Positions 17,196 to 30,768 of a DNA stretch of 58,483 nucleotides are shown here, in pieces. The first letter of the stretch is position 1. Every line of letters starts with the position of its first letter. Both the position numbers and the translations under genes were made by a program. The stretch comes from Deinococcus aerophilus. Its GTDB lineage: Bacteria > Deinococcota > Deinococci > Deinococcales > Deinococcaceae. Below the pieces are notes generated by a model. It made no database searches. It saw nothing but the letters and a program-made list of their open reading frames with translations, and was not told where the DNA came from. The DNA lies in NCBI RefSeq assembly GCF_014647075.1, contig NZ_BMOM01000022.1, forward strand, positions 1 through 58,483, written 5' to 3'.

Positions 17196-19156
17196 GCGGC
17201 TTTGAGGTCGGTGACGTGACGACCCTGACCATTCCGCAGCTGCTTGCCAGGCGGGCCGAGCAGACCCCCCAGGCGGTCGCCCTGCGTCACAAGGAATACG
17301 GCATCTGGAACGAGACCACCTATGCCACCTATCTGGACCGCGCCCGACATGTGGCCGCCGGCCTGCAGGCACTGGGCGTGCGGCGGGGCGAGAAGGTGGC
17401 GGTGCTGGCCGACAACATCCCCGCGTGGGTCTTCATGGAAATCGGCGCGCAGGCGCTGGGAGCGGTCAGCGTGGGCGTGTACCAGAGCAGCGTGGCCGAG
17501 GAAGTCCGCTATGTGCTGGACTACACCGACGCTGTGGTCGTGCTGGCCGAGGACGAGGAGCAGGTGGACAAGCTGCTGGAGCGCCGCGCCGAACTGCCGC
17601 GCGTGCGCCGGGTGATCTACGAGGACCCGCGCGGCATGAGCAAACATGCCGGCGACGACTGGTTCCTGTCCTTTGAGGAACTGCTGGAACTGGGCAAGGC
17701 GGAAGCGGCGACCGTGTTCGACCGTGAGGCGGCGCTGGGAACGCCCGACGACGTGTGCCACTTCAGCCTGACCTCCGGCACCACCGGCAACCCCAAGGCG
17801 GCCATGCTCTCGCACCGCAACCTGCTGTACATGGGGCAGGCGCTCGGGCAGGTGGATCCGCTGAAGCCGGGAGACGACTACCTGTCGTTTTTGCCGATGG
17901 CCTGGATCGGCGAGCAGATGATGACCGTGGCGGTGGCGCTGGCCAACGGCGTGACCGTCAACTTCCCCGAGAGCACCGAGACGGCCATGCATGACCTCGT
18001 GGAGATCGGCCCGCACTTCATGTTCGCCCCGCCGCGCGTGTGGGAGGGCATTCAGAGTGCCATGTTCATCCGCATGCAGGAGAGTTACGGCCCCAACCGG
18101 GCGCTGTACCGCAAGCTGCTGAAATGGAGTACCGACGCCGCCGACGCCAGCCTGAGCGGCAAGAAGGCGGGCGGAATGACGGCCTTCAAACGCTGGCTGG
18201 CGTACTGGGGCCTGACGCGTCCGCTGCTCGACCAGCTGGGTTTCCTGCGCCTGAAACGTGCGTACACCGGCGGCGCAGCGCTGGGGCCGGACGTGTTCCG
18301 CTTCTACCACGGTCTGGGCGTCAACCTGAAGCAGATCTATGGCCAGACCGAGAACATCGGCATCGCCTATGTCCACCGCGACGGCGACGTGCGCTTTGAC
18401 ACCGTCGGCAAGATTCTGCCCGGCGGCGAGGTCCGTATTACCGAGGAGGGCGAGATCATCAGCCGCAGTCCCGCCGTGTGCGTGGGGTACTACAAGCGGG
18501 ACGAGGCCAGCGCCGAGACCATAAGGGAGGGCTGGTTGCACAGCGGCGACGCCGGACGCCTGACGCCCGACGGGCACCTGCAGGTCATTGACCGGCTGAG
18601 CGACGTGATGAAGACGGCCGCCGGGGAGACCTTCAGCCCGCAGTTCATTGAAAACCGCCTCAAGTTCAGCCCGTACATCAAGGAGGCGGTGGCCTTTGGC
18701 GACGGACAGAGCGAGGTGACGGCCTTCCTGAACGTTGATCCGCTTACCGCCGGGCAGTGGGCCGAGAAACGCCAGATCGCCTACAGCACCTACATGGACC
18801 TCAGCGGCAGGCCCGAGGTGGCCGAGCTGATTCTGGACGAGGTGCGCCAGGCCAACGAGCGGCTGGAACCCCACGAGCGCATTGCGCGCTTCGTGCTGCT
18901 GTACAAACTGCTGGACGCCGACGACGACGAGCTGACCCGCACCGGCAAGGTGAGGCGCAAGCTGATCCGCGAGAAGTACGCGCCCATCGTGGCCGCGCTG
19001 TACGACGGCTCCGAGCGGGTGCGGGTGGAGGCCACCTTCAAGTATCAGGACGGTCAGACGCAGCGGGTGGAGACCGAGGTGGTGGTTCACCGCGTTCCGG
19101 GTTCGGAACGGGCGGTGCCTCGGGTGGGACCAAGGGCCGAGCGGGTTGGAGCGTGA
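17192..19156 (+). CDS. Long-chain-type acyl-CoA synthetase (AMP-forming)
   Basis: Adenylate-forming CoA ligase of 654 residues. It has FSLTSGTTGNPKAAMLSHRN, a segment IYGQTENIG, LHSGDAGRLTPDGHLQVIDR, LSDVMKTAAGE and the C-terminal lysine segment LTRTGKVRRKLIREKY. The length matches FAA1/FadD-like synthetases. It starts inside livG (ATGA overlap) and is followed 47 nt later by livH. This suggests that it activates the acid brought in by the transporter, trapping it as a CoA ester. The substrate (fatty, branched or aromatic acid) is not shown by the sequence. Confidence 0.93.
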   Translation: MSGFEVGDVTTLTIPQLLARRAEQTPQAVALRHKEYGIWNETTYATYLDRARHVAAGLQALGVRRGEKVAVLADNIPAWVFMEIGAQALGAVSVGVYQSSVAEEVRYVLDYTDAVVVLAEDEEQVDKLLERRAELPRVRRVIYEDPRGMSKHAGDDWFLSFEELLELGKAEAATVFDREAALGTPDDVCHFSLTSGTTGNPKAAMLSHRNLLYMGQALGQVDPLKPGDDYLSFLPMAWIGEQMMTVAVALANGVTVNFPESTETAMHDLVEIGPHFMFAPPRVWEGIQSAMFIRMQESYGPNRALYRKLLKWSTDAADASLSGKKAGGMTAFKRWLAYWGLTRPLLDQLGFLRLKRAYTGGAALGPDVFRFYHGLGVNLKQIYGQTENIGIAYVHRDGDVRFDTVGKILPGGEVRITEEGEIISRSPAVCVGYYKRDEASAETIREGWLHSGDAGRLTPDGHLQVIDRLSDVMKTAAGETFSPQFIENRLKFSPYIKEAVAFGDGQSEVTAFLNVDPLTAGQWAEKRQIAYSTYMDLSGRPEVAELILDEVRQANERLEPHERIARFVLLYKLLDADDDELTRTGKVRRKLIREKYAPIVAALYDGSERVRVEATFKYQDGQTQRVETEVVVHRVPGSERAVPRVGPRAERVGA

Positions 19157-19203
19157 GGACTGTGTTCCTCCGGATCCGGACCCGCGCACAAAGGGGGAGC
19201 TGA

Positions 19204-20100
19204 ATGGAACTTCTGCCGCAACTGCTGATCGCCGGGGTCGTGATCGGCAGCATCTATGCCCTGGCAGCGCTGGGCTTCGTGCTGATCTACAAGTCCAGCC
19301 GTGTCATCAACTTCGCGCACGGCCAGATCATCGCCACCGGAGCGTTCATCGCCTTCGCGCTGACCCAGCGGGGCGTGAACTTCTGGATCGCCGGATTGAT
19401 CGCCATGCTGACGACCTTCCTGCTGGGCATGCTGATCGAGCGTGTGTTTCTGCGGCGCATGGTGGGCGAGCCGATCATCAGCGTGATCATGGTCACGATC
19501 GGTCTGAGCAGCGTTATCGACGGGCTGTTGCACCTGACGCCCTACGGCGCGGGCACCTTCAGCTTCGAGCGGCCTGCGCTGCTCACCGGGCAGGGCATTG
19601 AGCTGTTCGGTCTGCCGCTGTCCAAGACCCAGATCGCGGGCGTGCTGATGGCGCTGGGGCTGCTGGGGGCGTTTACGTATTTCTTCAACAAGAGCACCCT
19701 GGGCATCACCATGCGCGCGGTGGCCGACGACCAGATGGCGGCCATGAGCGTGGGCACCAGCGTGGAGCGGGTCTTTGCCCTGGCGTGGGCAGCGGCGGGT
19801 CTGACCGCGGCGGCGGCGGGCGTGATCCTGGGCCTGATGAGCGGCCTGACGCTGGGCGGTCTGGCGGGCATCGGCCTCAAGGTCTTCCCGGTGGTGATTC
19901 TGGGCGGCCTGGACAGCGTGATCGGCGCCATCGTGGGCGGCATGCTGATCGGAATTCTGGAAAATCTCTCGGCGGGGTATCTGGACGGCATCGTGCCGGG
20001 CGGCGGTACCCGCGAGGTCTTTCCCTTCATCGTCCTGATCATTGTGCTGCTGATCCGCCCCTACGGGCTGTTCGGAACCAAGGAGATCGAGCGTGTGTAG
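19204..20100 (+). CDS. livH: LIV-type ABC transporter permease (LivH-like)
   Basis: Integral membrane subunit of the importer. The 298-residue product is strongly hydrophobic with about eight membrane segments. It has the LivH start (LLIAGVVIGSIYALAALGFV followed by the conserved VINFAHG element) and a C-terminal cytoplasmic loop containing GLKVFPVVILGGLDSVIGA, the permease-ATPase coupling region in this family. GGGGGAG precedes the ATG at 19204. Confidence 0.93.
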   Translation: MELLPQLLIAGVVIGSIYALAALGFVLIYKSSRVINFAHGQIIATGAFIAFALTQRGVNFWIAGLIAMLTTFLLGMLIERVFLRRMVGEPIISVIMVTIGLSSVIDGLLHLTPYGAGTFSFERPALLTGQGIELFGLPLSKTQIAGVLMALGLLGAFTYFFNKSTLGITMRAVADDQMAAMSVGTSVERVFALAWAAAGLTAAAAGVILGLMSGLTLGGLAGIGLKVFPVVILGGLDSVIGAIVGGMLIGILENLSAGYLDGIVPGGGTREVFPFIVLIIVLLIRPYGLFGTKEIERV

Positions 20101-20166
20101 GTGGCTGTACACGCTGGATGACGGGCGCAACCACCGTCTGCCGGCTTCCCATGAAGGTGCCTGCTG

Positions 20167-21240
20167 ATGCCCGCCTCCCGCTTTACCCAGACCGGCAACT
20201 ACCGCACGCGCTACCGGCAGGACCAGACGATCTTTGCAACCTATTCGGAGCAACTCAGCCTGATTGTGCTGCTGGCGCTGCTGCTGCTGCTGCCGCTGAT
20301 TCTGCCCAAGACCCTGCTGCGCGACGTGAACATGATCATGATCTACGCGGTCGCGGTGATCGGGCTGAACATCACCACCGGATACACCGGCCTGATCAAC
20401 ATCGGGCAGGCGGCCTTCATGGGGGTGGGCGCGTACGCCACCGCGCTGGCGGCCACCCGGCTGAACCTGCCGTTCTTCCTCGCCATCCCCATCGGCGGAC
20501 TGGCGGGCGCACTGGTCGGCACCTTCGTGGGCCTGCCCAGCCTGCGCCTGAAGTACCTGTACCTGGCGGTGGCCACGCTGGCCTTCCAGATCATCTTCGA
20601 GTGGGGGGTGGGGCACACGCCGCTGCTCGCCCAGGGCGGCGCGATCAGCCTGCCGCAGGTGCAGGTGTTCGGCGTCAAGGCCACCTTCTTCAACCACAAT
20701 TTCGTGTGGTACTACCTGATTCTGCCGGTACTGGTGGTCATGGCGCTGCTGTGGCGCAATGTGTTGCGGACCAAGCACGGGCGCTCGCTGATCGCCGTGC
20801 GTGACAACGACCGCGCCGCCGCCGCCATGGGCATCAACCCCGGCACCGCCAAGATCACGGCCTTCATGATCGGCTCGTTCTATGCGGGCATCGCGGGCGG
20901 CCTGTTCGCATACTTCCAGAAAGCCGTGGTGATCGAGGACTACGGCCTGCACATCTCCATTCAACTGCTCGCCATGGCCATCGTGGGCGGCCTGGGCAGC
21001 CTGCCGGGATCGTTCCTGGGGCCGCTGTTCATCGTGGCGCTCGACCGCGTCGTGGGCAACACCAGCAACTGGATCGGCTCCCAGAACCTCTTTCCGGCGG
21101 GGGTGGACGCCGCCACCGCGCTGCGCCCGCTGTCCTTTGGCCTCGCCATTGTCCTGTTCCTGATGTTCGAACCGCGTGGCCTCGCCAACTGGTGGCGGCT
21201 GGGGCGGCTGTATTTCAAGAAGTGGCCGTACAAGTTCTGA
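20167..21240 (+). CDS. livM: LIV-type ABC transporter permease (LivM-like)
   Basis: Second membrane subunit, 357 residues. It has a polar N-terminal tail of about 35 residues, then multiple membrane segments, the LivM element GLNITTGYTGLINIGQAAFM, and the coupling loop MAIVGGLGSLPGSFLGPLF near the C-terminus. It lies 66 nt after livH and 80 nt before the binding-protein gene in the same operon. Confidence 0.93.
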   Translation: MPASRFTQTGNYRTRYRQDQTIFATYSEQLSLIVLLALLLLLPLILPKTLLRDVNMIMIYAVAVIGLNITTGYTGLINIGQAAFMGVGAYATALAATRLNLPFFLAIPIGGLAGALVGTFVGLPSLRLKYLYLAVATLAFQIIFEWGVGHTPLLAQGGAISLPQVQVFGVKATFFNHNFVWYYLILPVLVVMALLWRNVLRTKHGRSLIAVRDNDRAAAAMGINPGTAKITAFMIGSFYAGIAGGLFAYFQKAVVIEDYGLHISIQLLAMAIVGGLGSLPGSFLGPLFIVALDRVVGNTSNWIGSQNLFPAGVDAATALRPLSFGLAIVLFLMFEPRGLANWWRLGRLYFKKWPYKF

Positions 21241-21320
21241 CGGCCTGTCCTCGACTGCTTTCCCTCTTCTCCAACCGCCGTTTTTCCCTTCCCGCCCTCA
21301 TTCTCCCGGAGGTTCCACCC

Positions 21321-22508
21321 ATGAACAAGACCCTGCTGCTGTCCGCCCTGGTTTCCGTGTCCTTCGCCGCCGCCCAGAAAACCGTCACGCTGCCGTGGTC
21401 CGGGGCGATCACCGGGCCGACCAGCGACGCCGGCGCGAGCTACGGCGCGGGCGTGGAGGACTACTGCAAGTACGCCAACGCGCAGAAGATGCTGCCGGGC
21501 ATCACCCTGAACTGCGTGACCCGCGACGACCAGTACAACAATGCCAACACCCAGCGCAACTACGAGGACTTCGTGGGCAACCTGAACGCCCCAGTGTTCC
21601 TGGGATACGCCACCGGCGGCGCGCTGCAGCTCAAGAGCGTGATTCAGGAAACCAAGATTCCCACGCTCACGGCCAGCTACCACATCGGTATCGTGGACGC
21701 GCCCGACAACACCTACACCTTCCTGCCGGTGAGCAGTTACAGCGAGAACATCGTGGCGCTGCTGGAATACGTGGCGAAAAAGGAGCGCGGCGCGAAGGTG
21801 GCGCTGATCGTCAACCCCAGTCCCTTCGGGCGTGACCCGGTGGTGGACGCCCGCAAGGCCGCCGAGCGGCTGGGCCTCAAGATCACCGACGTGCAGGAGG
21901 TCGGCGGCAACAACCTCGACAACACCGCGCTGCTCAAGCGGCTGGAATCCCAGGGCGCGAAGTACATCATCAACCAGAACACCGCCGGCCCGGTCGCCAA
22001 CATCCTGAAAGACGCCAAGCGGCTGGGCCTGCTGGGCAAGATGCAGTTCATGGGGGCGCATTACACCGGCGGCGAGGACCTGACCAAGCTCGCCGGGGAC
22101 GCCGCCAAGGACTTCATCTGGGCCACCAGCTACTACCTGTACGACGAGGGCAACCAGCCCGGCATCCAGCTTGTCAAGAAGATCGGAGCGCAGTACAAGC
22201 GCGGCGCAGACACCATCCGCAGCGTGCATTACACCAGCGGCATGATGGCCGCCGCGATCGCCATTGAAGCCATGAAACGCGCCGGGGCCAATCCGGACGC
22301 CGCCGGGGTCTACCGTGGCCTGATCAGCATGAACGGCAGCAAGGCCTTTAACCCCGGCTTTGCGGTCGGCCCGGTGACCTTCAGCGCCAAGGACCACATC
22401 GGCGCCGAGAGCCTGCGCCTGCTGCAGGCCGACGCCACCGGCAACTTCAAGGCGATCACCGGGGCACAGCGCAGCGCGATGTTCCAGCTTGTTCACCCCA
22501 TGAAGTAA
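21321..22508 (+). CDS. LIV-type ABC transporter substrate-binding protein
   Basis: Periplasmic ligand-binding protein of the leucine/isoleucine/valine-binding superfamily, 395 residues. It begins with a Sec signal peptide MNKTLLLSALVSVSFAAA and a likely cleavage before QKTVTL. Family-like elements include PWSGAITGPTSDAGASYGAG near the N-terminus and LKRLESQGAKYIIN in the second lobe. Some members of this group bind aromatic or short acids rather than amino acids. CGGAGGTTC precedes the ATG at 21321, and an upstream reading from 21192 would overlap livM. Confidence 0.9.
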   Translation: MNKTLLLSALVSVSFAAAQKTVTLPWSGAITGPTSDAGASYGAGVEDYCKYANAQKMLPGITLNCVTRDDQYNNANTQRNYEDFVGNLNAPVFLGYATGGALQLKSVIQETKIPTLTASYHIGIVDAPDNTYTFLPVSSYSENIVALLEYVAKKERGAKVALIVNPSPFGRDPVVDARKAAERLGLKITDVQEVGGNNLDNTALLKRLESQGAKYIINQNTAGPVANILKDAKRLGLLGKMQFMGAHYTGGEDLTKLAGDAAKDFIWATSYYLYDEGNQPGIQLVKKIGAQYKRGADTIRSVHYTSGMMAAAIAIEAMKRAGANPDAAGVYRGLISMNGSKAFNPGFAVGPVTFSAKDHIGAESLRLLQADATGNFKAITGAQRSAMFQLVHPMK

Positions 22509-22627
22509 CGCGCTGAGGTCGGGGGGCAGGTTCCACCCTGGAGACCGCGCCCCCCGAAGGCCCCCACGCGCGGCGTTTCTTTCGCTCTTCGTACTGTTCT
22601 GTCCCCGCTGTTTCTGGAGGTGACCGC

Positions 22628-23476
<849 letters not shown>

Positions 23477-23644
23477 GCGGGCGCTGTGTAGGCAGGCACT
23501 GTGCAGGCGGGCGCTGAGGTCCAGAGACACAGAGGTCCTGCGGCCACCGGCGGGACCGCCCCGCCGTCATTTCACTTCTCTCCCCGTGTGGGGACGGCCG
23601 GACCGGGGAACATTGTTCCGTCACGCCGGCCGGTGGGGACGCTT

Positions 23645-24799
23645 ATGACCAATACACTTTCGCACGGTTCCACCTCGCCGCCCGGTGCCGCGGCCCTGCT
23701 GGGCCGACTCCGGGACCTTCCCCTCTACCGCGGGACCCTGCGCGGTCTGGCGCAGGACACCCCCTGGACCGAGCTGCCCTTCCTGACCCGCGAGCAACTG
23801 ACCTCGGCCTTCGAGGCGGGAGAGCTGGCCCATCCCGAGGCCGTGCGGGTGCACCTCACGCCGCATCCGGGCGGGGGCTGGCTGCCGGAATACGCCACGC
23901 GGGCGGATATTGACGCGCACGGTCAGGCGGCGGCGGCGGCCCTGGCGCGGGCGGGCGTCCGGCCCGGCGACCACGTTCAGGTGGCCTTCGGCTATCACCG
24001 ATTTGCGGGCGGCTGGATCATGCAAGACGGACTGGAGACCCTGGGCGCCAAGACCATTCCCTTCGGTCCCGGCGAGTCCGAGGCGCAGCTGGATACTCTC
24101 CGGAAACTGGGCGTGCGGGTGCTGGTCAGCGCCCCGAGCTTTGCGCAGAAGCTGGGCGAGGCGGGCGCGCACGTGGAACTGCTGATCTCCTCGGGCGAGC
24201 CGCTGACGAGCATCGCGGGCCGCCGCGAACGGGTGGAAGCGGCGCTGGGGGGCGTGGCCCTGGACGCCTATGCCAGCAGCGAGGCGGGTTTAATGGCCCT
24301 GGAAACCCCCGAGAAGCACGGCCTGCGCGTGGTGGAAGACTGGGTCTACCTGGAGGTGGTGGACCCGGAAAGCGGGCGGCCCGTACCGGACGGCGAGCGC
24401 GGAGAGCTGATCGTCACCCACCTGACCAAACAGGCCATGCCGCTGCTGCGCTTTCGCACCGGCGACCTGACCCGCCTGGAGCGCCGCCCGGACGGTGTGT
24501 ATCTGCCCGGCGGCGTGTTCGGCAATGTGGGGGGCATGCTCAAGGTCAAGGGCGTCAAGCTGTTCCCGCGCGAGGTGGCCTTCTGGCTGGCCGGACACGG
24601 ACTGGACCACACCCAGCACACGCTGCGGCTGTGGTCCCAGGCGGGCGCAGACCGGGTGGGCCTGGAGGTGCGCGGTGGGCGACGGGATGACCTGGAGGCT
24701 GTGCAGGCCGACTTCCAGCGGCGCTTTGCCATGCGGCTCGATACCCTGAGCGTCTTGCCGGACCACGGCGGCGCGGGGGTGCTTGATGAACGGACATGA
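23645..24799 (+). CDS. PaaK-like adenylate-forming ligase
   Basis: Compact 384-residue adenylate-forming enzyme resembling phenylacetate-CoA ligase. It has YASSEAGLMALE, LRFRTGDLTRLE and a C-terminal subdomain with GMLKVKGVKLFPREV. The usual N-terminal SSGTTG P-loop is not recognisable (HLTPHPGGGWLPEYA occupies that place), so activity or substrate may differ from PaaK. It is the last gene of the transporter run, 168 nt after livF. Together with the longer ligase upstream it points to uptake and activation of an aromatic or other carboxylic acid. GGGGACG precedes the ATG. Confidence 0.8.
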   Translation: MTNTLSHGSTSPPGAAALLGRLRDLPLYRGTLRGLAQDTPWTELPFLTREQLTSAFEAGELAHPEAVRVHLTPHPGGGWLPEYATRADIDAHGQAAAAALARAGVRPGDHVQVAFGYHRFAGGWIMQDGLETLGAKTIPFGPGESEAQLDTLRKLGVRVLVSAPSFAQKLGEAGAHVELLISSGEPLTSIAGRRERVEAALGGVALDAYASSEAGLMALETPEKHGLRVVEDWVYLEVVDPESGRPVPDGERGELIVTHLTKQAMPLLRFRTGDLTRLERRPDGVYLPGGVFGNVGGMLKVKGVKLFPREVAFWLAGHGLDHTQHTLRLWSQAGADRVGLEVRGGRRDDLEAVQADFQRRFAMRLDTLSVLPDHGGAGVLDERT

Positions 24800-24835
24800 C
24801 GCCGCGCACAGCGGAAACTCGGCGAACCAGATAAA

Positions 24836-24855
24836 GCCCCGCATGATCGCGGGGC
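24836..24855. other. Hairpin after the PaaK-like gene
   Basis: GCCCCGC-ATGATC-GCGGGGC. No T-tract follows on the plus strand. On the minus strand TTTAT follows, which would suit a terminator for leftward transcription, although no leftward gene is seen. A second hairpin (ACCGAC / GTCGGT, about 24861-24880) lies next to it. Confidence 0.5.
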
Positions 24856-25015
24856 GGGTTCACCGACTTCACCCGGTCGGTCATGGTTGTTGGACACCCT
24901 CAGGATGGCGGAACTCGCCCCGGCGCGTGTGTGGGGCAACTTAAGTCCACATTGGGCGCGACTTTATCTGGCGTTGAGCGTGGCCCCGGGAGCCGCATGT
25001 GATAAACGGTGGGGT

Positions 25016-26197
25016 GTGACGGGTCGCAAGAAGCAGAAGATCAGAATTGCCCGCCCCCCCGCGCCGGCGGCCGGGGAAACGGTGGAAGAGTATTTCGGGG
25101 TTCGTCCGGCCCGCTTGGCCCCGCGGCTGCAGGACCTGCAGGCCCGGACCAAGCCCGGCGTGCGCGGCTTTCCTGGCGTGGACGCGGCCCAGGAACTGCT
25201 CGCCGTGACCCTGAGAAAGGACCGCGTGACCGGCGAGGTGCTGGACCTGAGCGCGGGGGGCGGCGTGCTCGGCGCGTTGCCCGGCGTGACGTTGCGGGCG
25301 GTGGAGGGATCGGCGGCGGCATTGAGCGTGCTGGAGGCTGCCGGGCTGCAGCCGGTGGCGGCCGCGCCCGGCGACAGCCTGGCAGAGCGCTGGCCCGAGC
25401 GGGCGCGGACGGTGGCGCTGGTCCTCGCCGGGGACCGCGGCAACGCCTATGTGCTCGCGCAGGTGGCGTGGGCACACGCCCAGACGCCGCCGGGCGGCAC
25501 GCTGTATCTGGCCGGAGACCGAGACAAGGGCTTTGACCGCTACGTGCGCGCGGCGGGCGCCGCCTTCGGGTCAGGGGAGACGGTGGCCCGGGACGGCGGC
25601 ATGCGCGTGGCCCGCCTGATTCGCCGCCCGGGACCCACCCCCCCGCTGCCCGAACCCGAGGGCTACGAGGCCTACGGCGTGCGGGTGGTCGGCCTGCCCG
25701 GTGTGTTCAGCGCAGCCAAACCGGACAAGGCCACGGCACTGATGCTGGACGCCCTGGAGTCGCTGGACCTGTCTGGACAGCGGGTGCTCGACCTGGGCTG
25801 CGGCGCGGGCCTGATCGGGGCGTGGGCGGCCCGCCGGGGCGCGCAGGTCACGCTGGTGGACGGCGACCTGCAAAGTGTCCGCAGTGCCCAGGCGACCCTG
25901 GAGGCCAGCGGCCTGAGCGGCGAGGTGCTGCACTCGGACGTGGACGCCGCGCTGGAAACACGCTGCTTTGACAGCATCCTGACCAATCCGCCGTTTCACG
26001 TCGGGCGCGGGGTGATGCTGGACGTGGCCCACGAGTTCATCGCCGCCGCCGCCCGCCGCCTCAAGCCGGGCGGCACACTGTACCTCGTCGCCAACGAACC
26101 GCTGCCCTACGAGGCGCCCCTGCGCGAGATCGGGCCGGTCCGCGAGCTGGTCCGGGCGGGAGGCTTCAAGGTGCTGGCAGCCACCCGCACGCCGTAG
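25016..26197 (+). CDS. RsmC-like class I methyltransferase
   Basis: Predicted S-adenosylmethionine-dependent rRNA guanine-N2 methyltransferase of the RsmC/RlmG group, 393 residues. The C-terminal half has SAM motif I VLDLGCGAGLIGAWA and the target-base motif LTNPPFHVGRG, followed by AHEFIAAAARRLKPGGTLYL. The N-terminal half looks like the degenerate methyltransferase-like domain found in RsmC. The start is taken as GTG at 25016, giving a basic N-terminus (GRKKQKIRIARP). An upstream ATG at 24887 is possible but adds residues with no family character. Confidence 0.85.
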   Translation: MTGRKKQKIRIARPPAPAAGETVEEYFGVRPARLAPRLQDLQARTKPGVRGFPGVDAAQELLAVTLRKDRVTGEVLDLSAGGGVLGALPGVTLRAVEGSAAALSVLEAAGLQPVAAAPGDSLAERWPERARTVALVLAGDRGNAYVLAQVAWAHAQTPPGGTLYLAGDRDKGFDRYVRAAGAAFGSGETVARDGGMRVARLIRRPGPTPPLPEPEGYEAYGVRVVGLPGVFSAAKPDKATALMLDALESLDLSGQRVLDLGCGAGLIGAWAARRGAQVTLVDGDLQSVRSAQATLEASGLSGEVLHSDVDAALETRCFDSILTNPPFHVGRGVMLDVAHEFIAAAARRLKPGGTLYLVANEPLPYEAPLREIGPVRELVRAGGFKVLAATRTP

Positions 26198-26499
26198 GCC
26201 CACAGGTTGGTGGCCGGGAACTTTGACCGGCCCGACTTCGTACCCACTGCTGTTGACCCGTGTCGGCCCGCCCCCACCTGCCGCCTTCCCGCCAGCTCCC
26301 CTGTCCATGGTGGTCTCAAAGTGCCGTTTCAAAGTGTGGTACAGTCTTTGATCCACTTCCGGACACGACGACCTGGGCAGCCGAAGGGATGCTCATGGAT
26401 GCGTTTGCTACACTGGCGCGTTCAGGTGTCCGGCACCATCTCCGTGGCCCGGATGCCGCCCCCCACTTCCTTTTCCATCCTCTTGCCGCAGGAGGCCGC
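26198..26499 (+). promoter_or_regulatory. rpoD upstream region
   Basis: About 300 nt without a gene. Two possible -10 boxes are visible: TACAGT at 26340-26345 and TACACT at 26409-26414, neither with a good -35. A direct repeat CAAAGTG occurs twice near 26317-26336. Either box would give a leader of 80-150 nt ending in the Shine-Dalgarno GGAGG. Confidence 0.35.
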
Positions 26500-28140
<1,641 letters not shown>

Positions 28141-28158
28141 GCCCTCTCATGATTCCTG

Positions 28159-28188
28159 CCGCCCCGCGCCGTGTGCCGGGGCGGTTTT
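28159..28188 (+). terminator. Intrinsic terminator of rpoD
   Basis: CCGCCCCG (28159-28166) pairs with CGGGGCGG (28077+100 region, 28177-28184) around a 10-nt loop. TTTTCATATTT follows. It is 19 nt after the rpoD stop. Confidence 0.85.
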
Positions 28189-28219
28189 CATATTTGCAAC
28201 CCCGGTCCGCCCGGACGCG

Positions 28220-28225
28220 TATTCT
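28220..28225 (+). promoter_or_regulatory. -10 box for the DUF4129/MoxR/DUF58 operon
   Basis: TATTCT, 8 nt before the ATG at 28234. TTGCAA at 28194-28199 is a possible -35 but with a long 20-nt spacer. Confidence 0.5.
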
Positions 28226-28233
28226 CCGGCAGC

Positions 28234-29738
28234 ATGACAGCGCAGGGTGAACCCTTGAGCGCCCACGGGGCGCAGACGCAGGACGCTCCCTCACAGGTGT
28301 CGTGGCGGGCCTATGGGCTGGCGCTGCTGCCCCTGGCGGCGGCGGGCTGGCTGCCGTGGTGGGCCACCGCGCTGCTGTGCGGGCTGTTCGGCGTGGCGGT
28401 GCGCTGGCCGCGCTGGGAGGAGGGCCGGCTGCTCCTGAGCCTGCTGATCGTGGGCGGGGTGGCGACTGCGGCGGTACCGGCCGCGCTGGCCGTGGGGCAG
28501 GGGGCGCTGATCGGGCTGGCGCTGCGCTACCTCGCCCTGTTCTTCGTGGTGCTGGCGCTGGGCTGGTCGGCGACCCGGATCACCGACGCGGGGCGGCGCA
28601 GCCGGGCGGCGCTGGGACCGGTGCTGCTGATCGGACTGGTCGCTCCTCAGCCGGGGCTGCTGCTGGCGCTGGCCGGCGGCGTGCTGGCCGGCGGGGGCCG
28701 CGACGAGCGAGTGGGGGGCCGCCCCGTGACGCCGGCTCCCCGCGTGTGGTGGGTGGCGGGCGCGGCGCTGGCCGCTGCGGTGCTGCTCAGCGTGCTGTTG
28801 CCGCGCTGGACTGTGGACTGGGCGGCGCTGGGGACGCCGGGGACGCCGCCGTCCGCCGTTCAGACCCGTCCGCCCGCTGCTCCGCCGCCCCCAGAACTGA
28901 CCCAGTCTCCCGCCGCTCCGGCTGTGCCCGGCGTGCAACTGCCGTTTCAGCTCACCATGAACACCATCTCCTTGCCCCTCGACGTGATGTTGCTCGGTGG
29001 CTTGCTGTTGCTGCTGGCGGGCGGCGCGCTGATGTTCCGGTTTCGCCGGGAGGGAGGCCGCCGGCCCCATCTCGTCGAGCTGCTGATGGTGGCCAGCCTG
29101 CTGCTGACCGGGGCGCTGTGGCTGGCGGCAGGTGTGCTGCTGTCCGGCGGCGACGGCGGAGGTTCGGGGACGGCGCAGCAGCCCGCTGCTGGTGGGGGCA
29201 ATGCCCTGGGAGAACTGCTCGGCAACATCACCGCGCGGCGGCAGATCGACATCAGCGGGTTCGCGCAGGCGGTTCTGGGGCTCAGTCTCCTGATGGTGTT
29301 CGCGCTGGCCGCGGTGCTGGTCTGGCTGAACTGGACTCAGCCCAGGGAGAAACAGGACAGCGGGGAAGCCTCACTGCTGCCGGGAACGGCCTCTGCCGCC
29401 GCCGTTCAGCCCGCCCTGCACCGGGTGCGCCACGCCTACCGGCAGGCCGAGGCGGAGTTGCGCGGGCATGGACGCGCCCGTGGGGCGGCCGAGACTCCGG
29501 CCGGGTACGCCGCGCGGCTCTCCGCCGCCGACCCGGCGCTGGCGGCCCCGCTGGACCGGCTGACCCGTGCCTACGCTCCGGTGCGTTACGGTGGGCGCGT
29601 TACCGATGAGGACGCCGCCGACGCCGAGGCCGCGGCGCGCGAGCTGGCCGGGGTGCTGCCCGGTCTGCCCCCGCCCCACGATCTGCCGGACCACTCGCCG
29701 GATGATGCCCCCGACTCCCCACTCCACAAGGACACTCC

Positions 29739-29742
<4 letters not shown>
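28234..29742 (+). CDS. DUF4129-type membrane protein
   Basis: A 502-residue membrane protein of unknown function. It has five or six N-terminal membrane segments (to about residue 200), a Pro/Ala-rich linker, three more hydrophobic segments (about 245-365), and a C-terminal soluble part. That part contains AALHRVRHAYRQAEAELR-like helices and YGGRVTDEDAADAEAAAREL, which resembles the DUF4129 domain found beside transglutaminase-like proteins. It overlaps the MoxR gene by 4 nt. A MoxR/DUF58/DUF4129 trio is a recurrent module, but the transglutaminase partner often present is absent here. Confidence 0.75.
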
Positions 29743-30761
<1,019 letters not shown>

Positions 30762-30768
30762 AGGGGCG

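Noticed and set aside
17060..19189. Minus-strand frame of 709 codons opposite the acyl-CoA synthetase
   Set aside because: Antisense shadow; the plus strand has all synthetase motifs.
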